Part shown: positions 1-8,036 of the stretch, in pieces
Layout of the letters: every line of letters starts with the position of its first letter
How positions within the stretch are numbered: position 1 is the first letter of the stretch
Assembly (NCBI GenBank): GCA_902534685.1
Contig: CACAQP010000002.1
Location: forward strand, 1-47,561
Direction: 5' to 3'
Length of the DNA stretch: 47,561 bases
From: an uncultured Prochlorococcus sp.
Lineage (GTDB): Bacteria; Cyanobacteriota; Cyanobacteriia; PCC-6307; Cyanobiaceae
Translations under genes and position numbers: made by a program
Notes under the pieces: model-generated
Told to the model about the DNA's origin: nothing
The model's database searches: none
What the model saw: the letters and a program-made list of their open reading frames with translations, nothing else

Positions 1-1741
1 ACTTTTTATTTTAGGTTTAGGATCTACAGGACTTGTGGATGAAACCCCCCCTTTGTTTGCCGCTGCTGCTCGGGCAATGAGTGAATCTGGTGATTGGTTA
101 ACACCAAAAGTTAATGGAATATTACGCTTTGATAAACCTCCACTAATTTATTGGCTAATGGGTTTTTTTTACTCATTACCAAAAAACGAGATTTGGGATA
201 GTTTCGGAACACTTTCAGCAAGACTCCCTTCAGCTTTGGGATCACTATTTTTAATGTTGATAATTGGAGATACGTTATTTTGTTGGCCACAAAAGGGTGA
301 TAAGCAATTTCTTACCCCAATAGTTGCATCATTAGGGTTTGCTTTGTCTCCATTAATAATTATCTGGAGTAGAACTGCGGTGAGTGATGCTCTGTTTACT
401 GGAACATTAGGGATTAGCCTGCTTTTGTTTTGGCGAAGAATGGCAAGTGAAAATAATGATCAATGCATTTCGGCGTGGATATTTTTAGGGCTTGCAATTT
501 TAACCAAAGGACCCGTTGCTTTTGTTTTAACAATATTGACCATTACATCTTTCCTATTTAGTCAAAAGGGTTGGAAAAATTTGCTTGGCAAGATAAACCC
601 TAAGAAAGGTTTATTAATAACAACTCTAATAAGTGCTCCCTGGTATATTTTAGAACTAATTAAAGAGGGAAAACCTTTTTGGGATAACTTTTTTGGTTAC
701 CATAATTTTCAAAGATATACCTCAGTTGTAAATAATCATGCAGAACCCTTCTGGTTTTTTCTTTTCATAATGATATTTAGTTCATTGCCATTTACTCCTT
801 TTTTGTATCACGGGATATTTGAAGCCTTTAAGAAGTATTTGAAAAGTTCTGAAGAAAGTTCCAAAGTCACTGAAACCCTTCATACATATTGTCTATGCTG
901 GTTATTATCAGTTTTTATTTTCTTTAGTATTTCTGCTACGAAACTACCAAGCTACTGGTTACCTGCAATTCCAGCAGCGGCAATTTTAATAAGTAATAGT
1001 TTTATAAGCTTAAAAACTTCAAATAACAGTTATTCATATTTATGGATTTTTAATATTTTAATTTTCTTTGGTGTATCTGTTGCATTCTTTTTCTCAAATA
1101 TTTGGTTAAGTTTGATAAATGATCCTGAAATGCCTAATCTTGCATCTGAACTAATAAGTTCAGGGATAATTTTTAAAGCAAAATTGCTCTTCTCTTCATT
1201 TACAATTCTTGCAATAATTTTATTTTCCCTAAAATCCAAAAATATCCTCTTTTATCTTCAAATTTTACTTTTAATTGGACAATCTTTTTTGATGCCCCCA
1301 ATTAGAAAATTAGCAGATACTTCTAGACAATTACCTTTAAGGAATATCTCAAAATTAATTTTAGATATTCGTGAGGGGAGGGAAACTTTAGCAATGATCG
1401 GGATAAGAAAACCGTCATTACATTATTATTCGAGACAAATAGTTTTTTATGAGCCAAATACTGAAGAAGGATTAATTAATCTGTCAGACAGGCTAAATAC
1501 TGATAAGAGAGAAAATTATGAGGATCAACCTGATTATGAATACAAATCTCTATTGGTTGTGATAGATGCATATTCTTCCCGCGGAAAGCAATGGTCAAAA
1601 ATTAATCATCAAAAATTGGGTGAATTTGGGATTTATAATTTATGGCGTATTAAGAAAAGCGATTTAAATAAGTATTCTAAATTTTTAGTGAATAGTGGTT
1701 ATAAATCTGATTGGAAAAATAGAAAAGTTGAAAAATTTTAA
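1..1741 (+). CDS. ArnT/PMT-like family 39 glycosyltransferase, 5'-truncated
   Basis: This is an integral membrane glycosyltransferase of the GT-C fold, expected to move a sugar from a polyprenyl-phosphate donor onto an envelope acceptor. The reading frame is open to the first base of the window, so the GTG at base 35 given by the ORF track is internal: the codons before it read LGLGSTGLV and run straight into DETPPLF, the acidic loop that follows the first helix in ArnT-like enzymes. About ten further hydrophobic segments follow, then a soluble tail with SLHYYSRQIVFYE typical of the C-terminal domain. The N-terminal helix is outside the window. Its stop overlaps by 4 bp the convergent small gene. 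The family is clear; the acceptor (lipid A, glycan or protein) is not. Confidence 0.85.
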   Translation, partial: LFILGLGSTGLVDETPPLFAAAARAMSESGDWLTPKVNGILRFDKPPLIYWLMGFFYSLPKNEIWDSFGTLSARLPSALGSLFLMLIIGDTLFCWPQKGDKQFLTPIVASLGFALSPLIIIWSRTAVSDALFTGTLGISLLLFWRRMASENNDQCISAWIFLGLAILTKGPVAFVLTILTITSFLFSQKGWKNLLGKINPKKGLLITTLISAPWYILELIKEGKPFWDNFFGYHNFQRYTSVVNNHAEPFWFFLFIMIFSSLPFTPFLYHGIFEAFKKYLKSSEESSKVTETLHTYCLCWLLSVFIFFSISATKLPSYWLPAIPAAAILISNSFISLKTSNNSYSYLWIFNILIFFGVSVAFFFSNIWLSLINDPEMPNLASELISSGIIFKAKLLFSSFTILAIILFSLKSKNILFYLQILLLIGQSFLMPPIRKLADTSRQLPLRNISKLILDIREGRETLAMIGIRKPSLHYYSRQIVFYEPNTEEGLINLSDRLNTDKRENYEDQPDYEYKSLLVVIDAYSSRGKQWSKINHQKLGEFGIYNLWRIKKSDLNKYSKFLVNSGYKSDWKNRKVEKF

Positions 1742-1989
1742 CAAAGTCTTTTTTTAAGAAGAGCGTTTTTTAGGTCATCAAGGCTGCACTTGCTTGGGAT
1801 ATCGATATTATTCAAATCTTCCATTAATTCGAGATCGATTACAGAATCTTCGGCTAAAAAACTAAAAACTTCATTAATGCTTATTCCCATATCTTTAGCC
1901 ATCTCGGAGATAAGCCTTAGAGTATCCCTCCTTACAGAAATCCTAAGATCCAAAGGGATATATTCATTTTCAGGGAATGCTGACTTCAT
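1738..1989 (-). CDS. small ribbon-helix-helix-like protein
   Basis: An 83-residue protein of unknown function. The segment IPLDLRISVRRDTLRLI followed by a helix and the turn MGISINEVFSFLAEDS resembles the strand-helix-turn-helix layout of ribbon-helix-helix (CopG/Arc-type) DNA-binding proteins, though the rest of the chain, with many acidic and Leu residues, shows no domain I recognise. Its stop codon overlaps the last 4 bases of the convergent glycosyltransferase gene. No partner toxin gene is adjacent, so an antitoxin role is not supported. It may be a small regulator; this is inferred from fold pattern only. Confidence 0.6.
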   Translation of the reverse strand: MKSAFPENEYIPLDLRISVRRDTLRLISEMAKDMGISINEVFSFLAEDSVIDLELMEDLNNIDIPSKCSLDDLKNALLKKRLC

Positions 1990-2072
1990 AACCTAAATCT
2001 TAAGACATTATTTAGTTATCAGGATATAATCTTTACAATATTCATTAATCATGCAATCATTGAAACTTTCAT

Positions 2073-2867
2073 TCAAATTGTTTGAATAAATAAATTCATA
2101 AAATTTTTTAATAGAGGAATTGTAATTAATGAAATTAAAGTTGTGGTAAAAAGAATTTTTGAAGCTATTTTTTGTTTCACACCATAAGCCTCTGCCATCA
2201 ATATTGTAGATATTGCCGTTGGAGTTGCTGCCTGAAGAATTACTGCAGATGATTGATAGAAGTTAAAATTTAAGAATTTACATACAAAAAAAATAATAAA
2301 GGGAAGAATGAATAACTTTAATAGAATTGAAAATTTGATTTCTTCATTTAGATCCAAAATCCTCTCATTTTGATTTGTGATTATTCCAAGTCTTGTTCCC
2401 ACAATTATTATTGCCAAAGCAATAACTATTCTTGCAGGAATCCAAAGATAATTGCCTAAAATTTCATCTATTTGAAAAAGATATGCAAGAAGTACGCCAA
2501 TGATCCCTCTTGATGCAGGGCTTTTTATCAATGCATTTAAAAGTCCTTTGATGTTTGGGATGTTATTGCTGTTAGATTTTTCTTGAAGAAAAAAAGGTCC
2601 AAATATCCAAGCGAAAAGTGTTGTTCCTAAATCAAATCCAATAGTGAAATTTATAGTTGTTGAAGGTAGAAGAGCTAGCGCAATTGGTATTCCAAGAAAT
2701 GATGTATTTCCTATTAGGCCTGCTAGCTGTAATGTGTGATTTGGAAGCCTCTTCTTAAATATTGGGATTATATTTATTAATGTTATTAAAAATCCAATTA
2801 CAGAGAATGCTAAAAATGCACTTTTAATTAGGTTTATATCTATACCTTCCTTTAATAGGAGACCCAT
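2073..2867 (-). CDS. AEC (auxin efflux carrier) family permease
   Basis: A membrane transporter of the auxin efflux carrier family (PF03547 type), which in bacteria exports or imports small carboxylates or similar solutes. The chain is nearly all hydrophobic helices: an N-terminal block of about four, a short hydrophilic loop near residues 165-180, then a C-terminal block with QAATPTAISTILMAEAYG, a conserved AEC signature. From the ATG used here it has 264 residues, short for the family (about 300). The same frame stays open upstream to about base 3023 and encodes a first helix plus IRFGIPLSVMG, as expected for AEC, but has no ATG, GTG or TTG. The true start is therefore probably upstream and unusual (see findings). 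Substrate unknown. Confidence 0.85.
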   Translation of the reverse strand: MGLLLKEGIDINLIKSAFLAFSVIGFLITLINIIPIFKKRLPNHTLQLAGLIGNTSFLGIPIALALLPSTTINFTIGFDLGTTLFAWIFGPFFLQEKSNSNNIPNIKGLLNALIKSPASRGIIGVLLAYLFQIDEILGNYLWIPARIVIALAIIIVGTRLGIITNQNERILDLNEEIKFSILLKLFILPFIIFFVCKFLNFNFYQSSAVILQAATPTAISTILMAEAYGVKQKIASKILFTTTLISLITIPLLKNFMNLFIQTI

Positions 2868-3072
2868 TACACTTAATGGAATACCAAATCTTATTAGAGG
2901 TATTGCTATATATTTTGAGATCTTTGGATTCTTTTTCCCCAGAAGAATACCAAAGATTAAAAAAGGGATGATATTTATAAAAAGAGAGTAGATGCTATTA
3001 ATTAAATATTTATTAAAGCAATATTAACTCCTCGTAGTGCAGTCAAAAAGTTTTTTATTATTTATTGAGGAT

Positions 3073-3297
3073 TTAAATTATTTTCCATACTGCTTTGTCT
3101 GGAATTAGAGGAGATTTATATAAATTTTCTGGTTCTTTAGTCAAAACTCTCCATGTAGGAACTCTGCAAGTTACGTAAGCAGGACTTTCTATTAAAACTC
3201 CTGGGTTCTCATCAAAGGTACAAGTAAAACCTTCTTTCCAATATCCACTATTGTTAAGGCTTCCTTTAAACCAAACCCAGCATTTTGAAGTTTTCAA
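3073..3297 (-). CDS. small conserved-looking hypothetical protein
   Basis: A 74-residue protein I do not recognise. It is rich in Trp, Cys and Pro, with three Cys (CWVWF, FTCTF, VTCRV) and several Trp, and has no hydrophobic helix or signal peptide. The composition suggests a small compact beta-rich domain, possibly metal- or disulfide-stabilised. It lies alone between the permease and the SemiSWEET/AhpC-like pair, all on the minus strand. The start is the only ATG with a sensible length. The ordered aromatic and Cys spacing and the lack of any competing frame support a real gene. Confidence 0.6.
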   Translation of the reverse strand: MKTSKCWVWFKGSLNNSGYWKEGFTCTFDENPGVLIESPAYVTCRVPTWRVLTKEPENLYKSPLIPDKAVWKII

Positions 3298-3378
3298 GAT
3301 CAGTAAACTTTTTGTTCTATTCTAATCAAGATTCAATTTATAAATCTAAAGTTTATTACTTTAAAAAATTTTTTTTAC

Positions 3379-3642
3379 TCATTTTTTGTTTTTTGAAAAA
3401 TATATTTTAGAGATTAATATCAATAAATTTAAGATCAGGGTAATTATATTTGCTATCAATATTGGTGTAGAAGAAATTTTATAACCATAAATAATCCAAG
3501 ACAAAACACCGATAATAAACATTATTAATGTTGCCAAAGAAACATCATCTGCCTTTTTTGTTTTTAAAGTTTTTATCAATTGAGGTAGAAATGCTGCTGT
3601 TGTTAGAATCGCTGCAAAATATCCAAATATATCTACATTCAT
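3379..3642 (-). CDS. SemiSWEET (PQ-loop) sugar transporter
   Basis: An 87-residue, three-helix membrane protein of the SemiSWEET/MtN3 family, which works as a homodimer to move sugars down their gradient. The first helix ends in the diagnostic PQ motif (AAFLPQLIKTLKTKKADD), the loop then leads into SLATLIMFIIGVLSWIIYG, where the Trp and Asn/Gly pattern of the family is visible, and a third helix follows before a Lys-rich tail. Length matches the family (85-95). It starts 16 bases downstream of the AhpC/TSA-like gene on the same strand, so the two are probably cotranscribed. The transported sugar cannot be read from the sequence. Confidence 0.88.
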   Translation of the reverse strand: MNVDIFGYFAAILTTAAFLPQLIKTLKTKKADDVSLATLIMFIIGVLSWIIYGYKISSTPILIANIITLILNLLILISKIYFSKNKK

Positions 3643-3658
3643 AAAAATATTTTAAAAA

Positions 3659-4396
3659 CTATTCTTTAATTAAATCATTCAAAAATCCTAAGGGATCCCT
3701 CATGTTTGATGAATATCCAAGAACATCCTTTGAAAAAAATTTATAAATAATTTGATTTTTATTATTCAATAGAAAAGAAGCCCCTCTTTGAGGAAGGTAT
3801 TCTTCATTAAGAATATAATCACTCCAATTTTGAATTATTTCATTCATATTTTTTAATCTAAATGTTGCTAATTCAAATGGTCTCAAATAACCATTCCCGA
3901 AAATCTTTCTAAAAGAATTACCTGAAAATTTTAAAAATTTTAAAATATCAATTTTGTCAAATTCTGAATAGATTTGCTTTGCTTTTCGGTCGCCGGTATA
4001 ACCTCTAATAACTTCTTTGATTGTTTTAAAAGAATTTATCCCTGATAGCATCAAAAGCATATTGATCCAACCTCCTAAACCAATATCTAATCCTCTTGAG
4101 ACTTTTAGATTATTATGGATTTGATTATCAGAAACAACTATTAAATTTTCCTTGTGAAAGCCAGTAAATTTACAGAATTTTTCTTTCCCATTTTGGTTCC
4201 CGATAGCAATTGCAAAAATATCTAAATTGTTATCTTGATTTTTATCGATAAAATTTTTCAAATTTATTGCATATTCAAAGCTATCAAAATCTCCTAATAA
4301 ACCAAATAAAACAATTAATTTGAACTTTTTCTGCCCATTAAATTTATATTCATCAATGATTTTATTTAGATTGCTATCAGAAGTTTTACTATTCAT
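3659..4396 (-). CDS. AhpC/TSA-like thioredoxin-fold protein lacking the redox CxxC
   Basis: A 245-residue soluble protein that fits a peroxiredoxin-like (AhpC/TSA, PRXL2-type) family common in marine picocyanobacteria. The order is an N-terminal strand (FKLIVLFGLLGDFDSFEYA), a central block with GKEKFCKFTGF, and a late strand QRGASFLLN where the family has its conserved G-[AG]-x-F. Where an active peroxiredoxin or thioredoxin carries CxxC after the first strand, this protein has GDFDS, so the classical redox pair is missing. The only Cys is near residue 75, in the FCKFTGF motif. A peroxidase role is therefore doubtful. It leads the likely two-gene unit with the SemiSWEET. Confidence 0.65.
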   Translation of the reverse strand: MNSKTSDSNLNKIIDEYKFNGQKKFKLIVLFGLLGDFDSFEYAINLKNFIDKNQDNNLDIFAIAIGNQNGKEKFCKFTGFHKENLIVVSDNQIHNNLKVSRGLDIGLGGWINMLLMLSGINSFKTIKEVIRGYTGDRKAKQIYSEFDKIDILKFLKFSGNSFRKIFGNGYLRPFELATFRLKNMNEIIQNWSDYILNEEYLPQRGASFLLNNKNQIIYKFFSKDVLGYSSNMRDPLGFLNDLIKE

Positions 4397-4535
4397 GCTT
4401 AAAGATTTTTGAGTAGATTATTTTTAAAAGCTTTTTCTAACAATTATTAGTATAAAATTTAACTTGAAAAAGTTTTTTTTTTGGAAATTTTTCTTTTGTT
4501 TGCTTCTATTATTTTAAAGAAAGAATTTTAAATTT

Positions 4536-5060
4536 ATGACAGTAGGAATTTTTTACGCAACTACAACTGGAAAAACTGAAGATGTTGCAGATCGTCTTCA
4601 CAACTTTATTCCTTCAGCAGAATCACCAAAAGATGTGTCAGATGTTGATGATCTTTCAGAATTTGAAAATCTTGATGGTATTATTTGTGGCCTGCCAACT
4701 TGGAATACTGGAGCAGACGAGGAGAGATCTGGAACTTCGTGGGATTCAATATTAGAAGATATAGGCAAACTAAATTTATCAGGAAAAAAAGTAGCAATTT
4801 TTGGTTTAGGCGATTCTTCTACCTATACTGAAAATTATTGTGATGCAATGGAAGAACTTCATAGTTATTTTGCAAAAGCTGGTGCTGAAATGGTTGGGTA
4901 CGTGAACAAATCTTCTTATACCTTCGACGAATCAAAAAGTGTCATTGGAGAAAGTTTCTGTGGGTTGCCACTTGATGAAGATAGTGAATCTGATTTGACA
5001 GATTCACGCCTTGAGTCTTGGGCTAAGCAATTAAAAGCTGAAATTCCCTCTTTGGCTTAA
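4536..5060 (+). CDS. fldA/isiB: flavodoxin
   Basis: A 174-residue long-chain flavodoxin that carries one electron on FMN and can replace ferredoxin as photosystem I acceptor, classically when iron is scarce. The FMN phosphate loop is at the N-terminus (GIFYATTTGKTEDVAD), the two isoalloxazine-binding loops follow (LPTWNTGADEERSGTSW near 55-70 and GLGDSSTYTENYCDA near 92-106), and the roughly 20-residue insertion of long-chain flavodoxins is present (YTFDESKSVIGESFCGLPLDED). The ATG at 4536 has an AAAG-rich leader. It is monocistronic, divergent from the AhpC/TSA-like gene. A TATAAA box about 85 bases upstream is a possible promoter, but I could not identify a convincing Fur site. Confidence 0.97.
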   Translation: MTVGIFYATTTGKTEDVADRLHNFIPSAESPKDVSDVDDLSEFENLDGIICGLPTWNTGADEERSGTSWDSILEDIGKLNLSGKKVAIFGLGDSSTYTENYCDAMEELHSYFAKAGAEMVGYVNKSSYTFDESKSVIGESFCGLPLDEDSESDLTDSRLESWAKQLKAEIPSLA

Positions 5061-5166
5061 ATTTTTGAAAAAAACCCAAAAAATAGTATGCAATTTTATA
5101 AATTAAAACTTTCTATCTCAATGAGAGATTCTTTTTTGTATTATTGCTTGTAAATCTTAAAACATA

Positions 5167-5820
5167 ATGAAAAATTTAAAAGAACATAGTTGCAAAGATA
5201 TTTTTAAGAATGCTTATGAAAAAAGATACACATGGAATACTGATTTCAAAGGATATAAAGGTAAATGTACTTACTTATTTGATGAACATGCTTATGAAGG
5301 TGAGTTCTCATTAGATGAAAACTTTAAACCTGAAGTTAAAAATATAGCCGATGAAAAAATCAAAAAAAGTATTGCCTCTCAATTGTTTGAAGTATGTATT
5401 CACAGGGTAAAAAGAGAATTTTATTCAGTTCATTCAGAAAATAATTTTAATTTACTCAAAAGTTCTGAAAATGGAATTGAAATGATTGTTTCTGGGAGAA
5501 ACGAGGGAGATAAGTACAGGGTTAAAGATGATTGTATTAATATGGTTTATAGAAAAATACATGGAACAATTATTGAGATTTTTGTTGAGGAATTTTTTGA
5601 TACTGGAGTCGGTTTTCTTAGTAAAAAATATACTAGTCAACAAATTAATCCAAAAACCCTAGAGGCAAATTCTCAAAAATTTGAATACAAAGATGATTTT
5701 ATAAATATAGGTAAAAATGATGATTGGATTTTAAATTCGAGATCAATAAAATATTTAAACCAAAATCAAGAAGATGAGACACAAAAGTTTGTTTTTGAGG
5801 ATTTAATTTTATCGAAATAA
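5167..5820 (+). CDS. DUF3386 family protein
   Basis: A 217-residue soluble protein of the cyanobacterial/plant family DUF3386, function unknown. The family signature is at the N-terminus: KDIFKNAYEKRYTWNTDFKGYKGKC, matching the usual F-x-x-AYE-x-RYTW-x-x-x-F-x-GY. The remainder is a series of short strands with charged loops, consistent with a beta-rich lipid- or pigment-sized cavity fold, but that is only an impression. No signal peptide or membrane helix. It stands alone, ending 5 bases before the convergent 81-aa gene. Confidence 0.82.
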   Translation: MKNLKEHSCKDIFKNAYEKRYTWNTDFKGYKGKCTYLFDEHAYEGEFSLDENFKPEVKNIADEKIKKSIASQLFEVCIHRVKREFYSVHSENNFNLLKSSENGIEMIVSGRNEGDKYRVKDDCINMVYRKIHGTIIEIFVEEFFDTGVGFLSKKYTSQQINPKTLEANSQKFEYKDDFINIGKNDDWILNSRSIKYLNQNQEDETQKFVFEDLILSK

Positions 5821-5824
5821 GTTT

Positions 5825-6070
5825 TTATTCAACCAATCTAAATCCTTTATCAAGTAGTTTTTGATAAAGAAGCCTAGCTCTGAAAGCTAAAATTTGTTCT
5901 TCATTCTCATTACTAATTACATGAAAATAATTATTGTCTAATTTATTTTTGCTAAAACACACGTTTGCTTCCCCTAATCTTAAAGTCCAGTTTTCTTCTT
6001 TAGCTAAATGCTGATTAGGTCCGAGATCCCAAGGACATTTTTCAGGATATTTTTCTCTTTTAGAGCCCAT
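5825..6070 (-). CDS. small hypothetical protein
   Basis: An 81-residue soluble protein that I cannot assign to a family. It starts with a basic stretch, then KCPWDLGPNQH, and has a C-terminal helix (EEQILAFRARLLYQKLLDKGFRLV). Two Cys are present, too far apart for an evident metal site. Its stop is 5 bases from the stop of the convergent DUF3386 gene. The ordered pattern of aromatic residues and the amphipathic final helix support a real coding gene. Confidence 0.6.
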   Translation of the reverse strand: MGSKREKYPEKCPWDLGPNQHLAKEENWTLRLGEANVCFSKNKLDNNYFHVISNENEEQILAFRARLLYQKLLDKGFRLVE

Positions 6071-6165
6071 ATTATTAATTTTAACTATCCAATGTTAGTA
6101 AAAATCTAAAAGTATGGCTATAGATCTTTGTTAATGAATTTGTCTTAAATATAGCAAGGTATTAT

Positions 6166-6804
6166 TTACTCTTTAGTTGCAATTAAGCAATAAAATGGGT
6201 CTTTACTAAAAAAATTGAAGATATTTAGGGCTGTTTCATTAAATTTTTTTATTATTCTTGGCTCATTAAATCCGTTTGATATTAATACTTTTCTCACATA
6301 TTTAATTCTTTCATCTTCAGTGGATGAAGTCCATATGTTAGGAGCCTTATGCCAAAATGCTCTATTTGAAAAAGATATTATGAATTTACCTCGACTACTC
6401 AAAATTCTTTCAATTTCTTTAGTTAAATTTTCTGGATATTGTAAATATTGCCATGCAGCTACCATTAAACAATAATCAACACTTTCATTGTCTAAAGGAA
6501 TTTCTTGATTTGAATTGAAATTTTGTATCCAATAAGTATCAAAAATTTTGTTTTTCTCAAGTTCTTGTTTGTTTAACCCATGCCCAATAACCTTTTTATA
6601 TTTTTTCTCTTGAGGAAGGTAGCTATCCCAACTAGACATTAAATCTAGGACAGTTGAATAACTTGAAATTTCTTTTTTATAAATATTTGATAGATATTGC
6701 CTAAAGTTTGCATCTAAATGATAAACAAATTTAGGGTCAGAATAAAATTCTTCATCATTGCTTTCATCAAGTTTTTTTCTTTGATAATTATTTAAAACTT
6801 CCAA
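6166..6804 (-). CDS. SAM-dependent methyltransferase
   Basis: A 212-residue class I methyltransferase (Methyltransf_11-like). The SAM-binding region begins with YSTVLDLMSSWDSYLP (motif I, with the glycine loop changed to MSSWDS), the acidic/strand 4 region is DNESVDYCLMVAAWQYL, and motif III appears as ILSSRGKFIISFSNRAFWHKAP. This S-[NY]-R-x-[FW] after strand 5 is common in cyanobacterial members of unknown substrate. There is a leading helical region of about 45 residues. The substrate cannot be predicted; tocopherol or plastoquinone-type small molecules are possible but unsupported. Monocistronic, minus strand. Confidence 0.75.
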   Translation of the reverse strand: MEVLNNYQRKKLDESNDEEFYSDPKFVYHLDANFRQYLSNIYKKEISSYSTVLDLMSSWDSYLPQEKKYKKVIGHGLNKQELEKNKIFDTYWIQNFNSNQEIPLDNESVDYCLMVAAWQYLQYPENLTKEIERILSSRGKFIISFSNRAFWHKAPNIWTSSTEDERIKYVRKVLISNGFNEPRIIKKFNETALNIFNFFSKDPFYCLIATKE

Positions 6805-6958
6805 AAGGGTTACTTAAGTAATTTAGTCCAAATTTAGTAAATATATATTCATATTGTGAATAAGAAATATATTTTTCATTTAATTGATTAAAGATTTTTA
6901 AAAAAGCTAGACATCTATTCAAAAAAAGTTAAATTAATAATTAATAATTTTGTTAAAA

Positions 6959-7129
6959 ATGATTGAATTCAAAAGGAGCAAAAAAAATAGATCTAAAAAT
7001 GCCCTTTTCAATCCTTATAAGAACGGAATAAGTCAATATGATATGGCATATCTTTCATCAAAAAAAGTTTTAAAAAATAAAACTTTAAATTTATATGATG
7101 ATTTTCAAAAAGATAATTTAGCAGCATAA
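6959..7129 (+). CDS. small basic ORF (56 aa), possible gene
   Basis: A 56-codon ORF not in the ORF track: it begins MIEFKRSKKNRSKNALF, has a stretch SQYDMAYLSSKKVLKNK, and ends DNLAA. It is very Lys-rich with no hydrophobic helix. It ends 6 bases before the tautomerase ATG on the same strand, so it could be its upstream partner. No clear Shine-Dalgarno is visible. The regular mix of aromatic and charged residues is more protein-like than random AT-rich sequence, but its reality is not certain. Confidence 0.4.
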   Translation: MIEFKRSKKNRSKNALFNPYKNGISQYDMAYLSSKKVLKNKTLNLYDDFQKDNLAA

Positions 7130-7135
7130 ATAAAT

Positions 7136-7468
7136 ATGCCTTATATTAATGTATCTACTTCAGCAAAAATAGAGGATAAGAAAAAATTACTTGAAGAAAT
7201 CTCAATATTAGTATCCTCCTTAACAAATAAACCGAAAACTTTTGTTATGGCTAAATTAGATGATAATTTAGAAATGTATTTTGACGATGAGACCCCTTCT
7301 TGCTTTTTAGAGATTAAGTCAATAGGCTCTTTAAATCCTTCAGAGATGGCAAAGCCAATATCTAATTTTGTTTATGAAAAAATGGGAATTCCAATAGACA
7401 AGATTTATATTTCATTCGAGGATGTGCCTGCTTCAATGTGGGCTTGGAATGGAAGAACCTTTGATTAA
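7136..7468 (+). CDS. MIF-like tautomerase
   Basis: A 110-residue protein of the macrophage migration inhibitory factor/phenylpyruvate tautomerase family. The catalytic Pro follows the initiator Met (MPYINVSTSA), the conserved Lys lies in FVMAKLDDN, the GSL-containing strand is at KSIGSLNPSEM, and the C-terminal loop DVPASMWAWNGRTFD matches the family's ASMWGWNGxTFG region. Length is standard (about 115). Enolase/keto tautomerisation is the known in vitro activity; the physiological substrate in cyanobacteria is unknown. Followed after 25 bases by the DUF1824 gene, probably as one transcript. Confidence 0.88.
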   Translation: MPYINVSTSAKIEDKKKLLEEISILVSSLTNKPKTFVMAKLDDNLEMYFDDETPSCFLEIKSIGSLNPSEMAKPISNFVYEKMGIPIDKIYISFEDVPASMWAWNGRTFD

Positions 7469-7493
7469 TAGTTATTGTTTTAGGTACTGATTA

Positions 7494-7883
7494 ATGGAAA
7501 TAAATAAATTAGCTGATTTAAACAGTTTTAGAACTGCTCCTCTTTTAAGCAGTATTCAAGAAAAAAATCTATTAGGAGAACTACAAACTAATATTTTTAA
7601 TGCCGATTGGATAACAATAGGCATTATGGCACCTTCTGATACTAATGCTATTGAAGCATTGCAATCAATTTCTAATAAATATTCTTCAATAAAATTTGAT
7701 AATATAAATTCTCTTCATGCTGATGGGAGTGTTTTCTTAAAAGCTAACCAAAAAACTGGTAAAGTTTTTGTTAGATCTGAGAATGGTCTTGGAGAAGGAA
7801 TTTTAATAACTTGCCAGTATGATGAAAATGCGGAAGATTCTAGTACTTTTGGTCCATTGCCTCTAGATTTTTTTCATGATTAA
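7494..7883 (+). CDS. DUF1824 family protein
   Basis: A 129-residue soluble protein of the cyanobacterial family DUF1824, function unknown. Family hallmarks visible are ADWITIGIMAPSDTNAIEALQSI near residues 38-60, the HADGSVFLKANQKTGKVFVR block near 75-95, and GLGEGILITCQ near 100-110, followed by the acidic tail ending GPLPLDFFHD. No signal peptide or membrane helix. It sits between the MIF-like gene and glyQ, all on the plus strand; the 25-base gap to the former suggests cotranscription. Confidence 0.85.
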   Translation: MEINKLADLNSFRTAPLLSSIQEKNLLGELQTNIFNADWITIGIMAPSDTNAIEALQSISNKYSSIKFDNINSLHADGSVFLKANQKTGKVFVRSENGLGEGILITCQYDENAEDSSTFGPLPLDFFHD

Positions 7884-8036
7884 TTTCAAATTTATGTTTA
7901 TATTGGATTAAATTTTATGGAATCTAAATACCAGATAATGCTTTTTAGAACTTAGAAATGAAAAATATTTTTTGTTTTAAGCTTTGTTATTATGTTTAAT
8001 GGCATTTATCTAAATTCTAAACTTTTTTAAAATTTG

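Noticed and set aside
4461-4483. AACTT-gaaa-AAGTT with T-run upstream of flavodoxin as a terminator or Fur site
   Set aside because: Stem is short and AT-only, no plus-strand gene ends nearby, and it is not a Fur box match; too weak in an AT-rich spacer.
5113-5137. TCTC-aat-GAGA hairpin with T-run after the flavodoxin gene as terminator
   Set aside because: Only four base pairs; could be chance.
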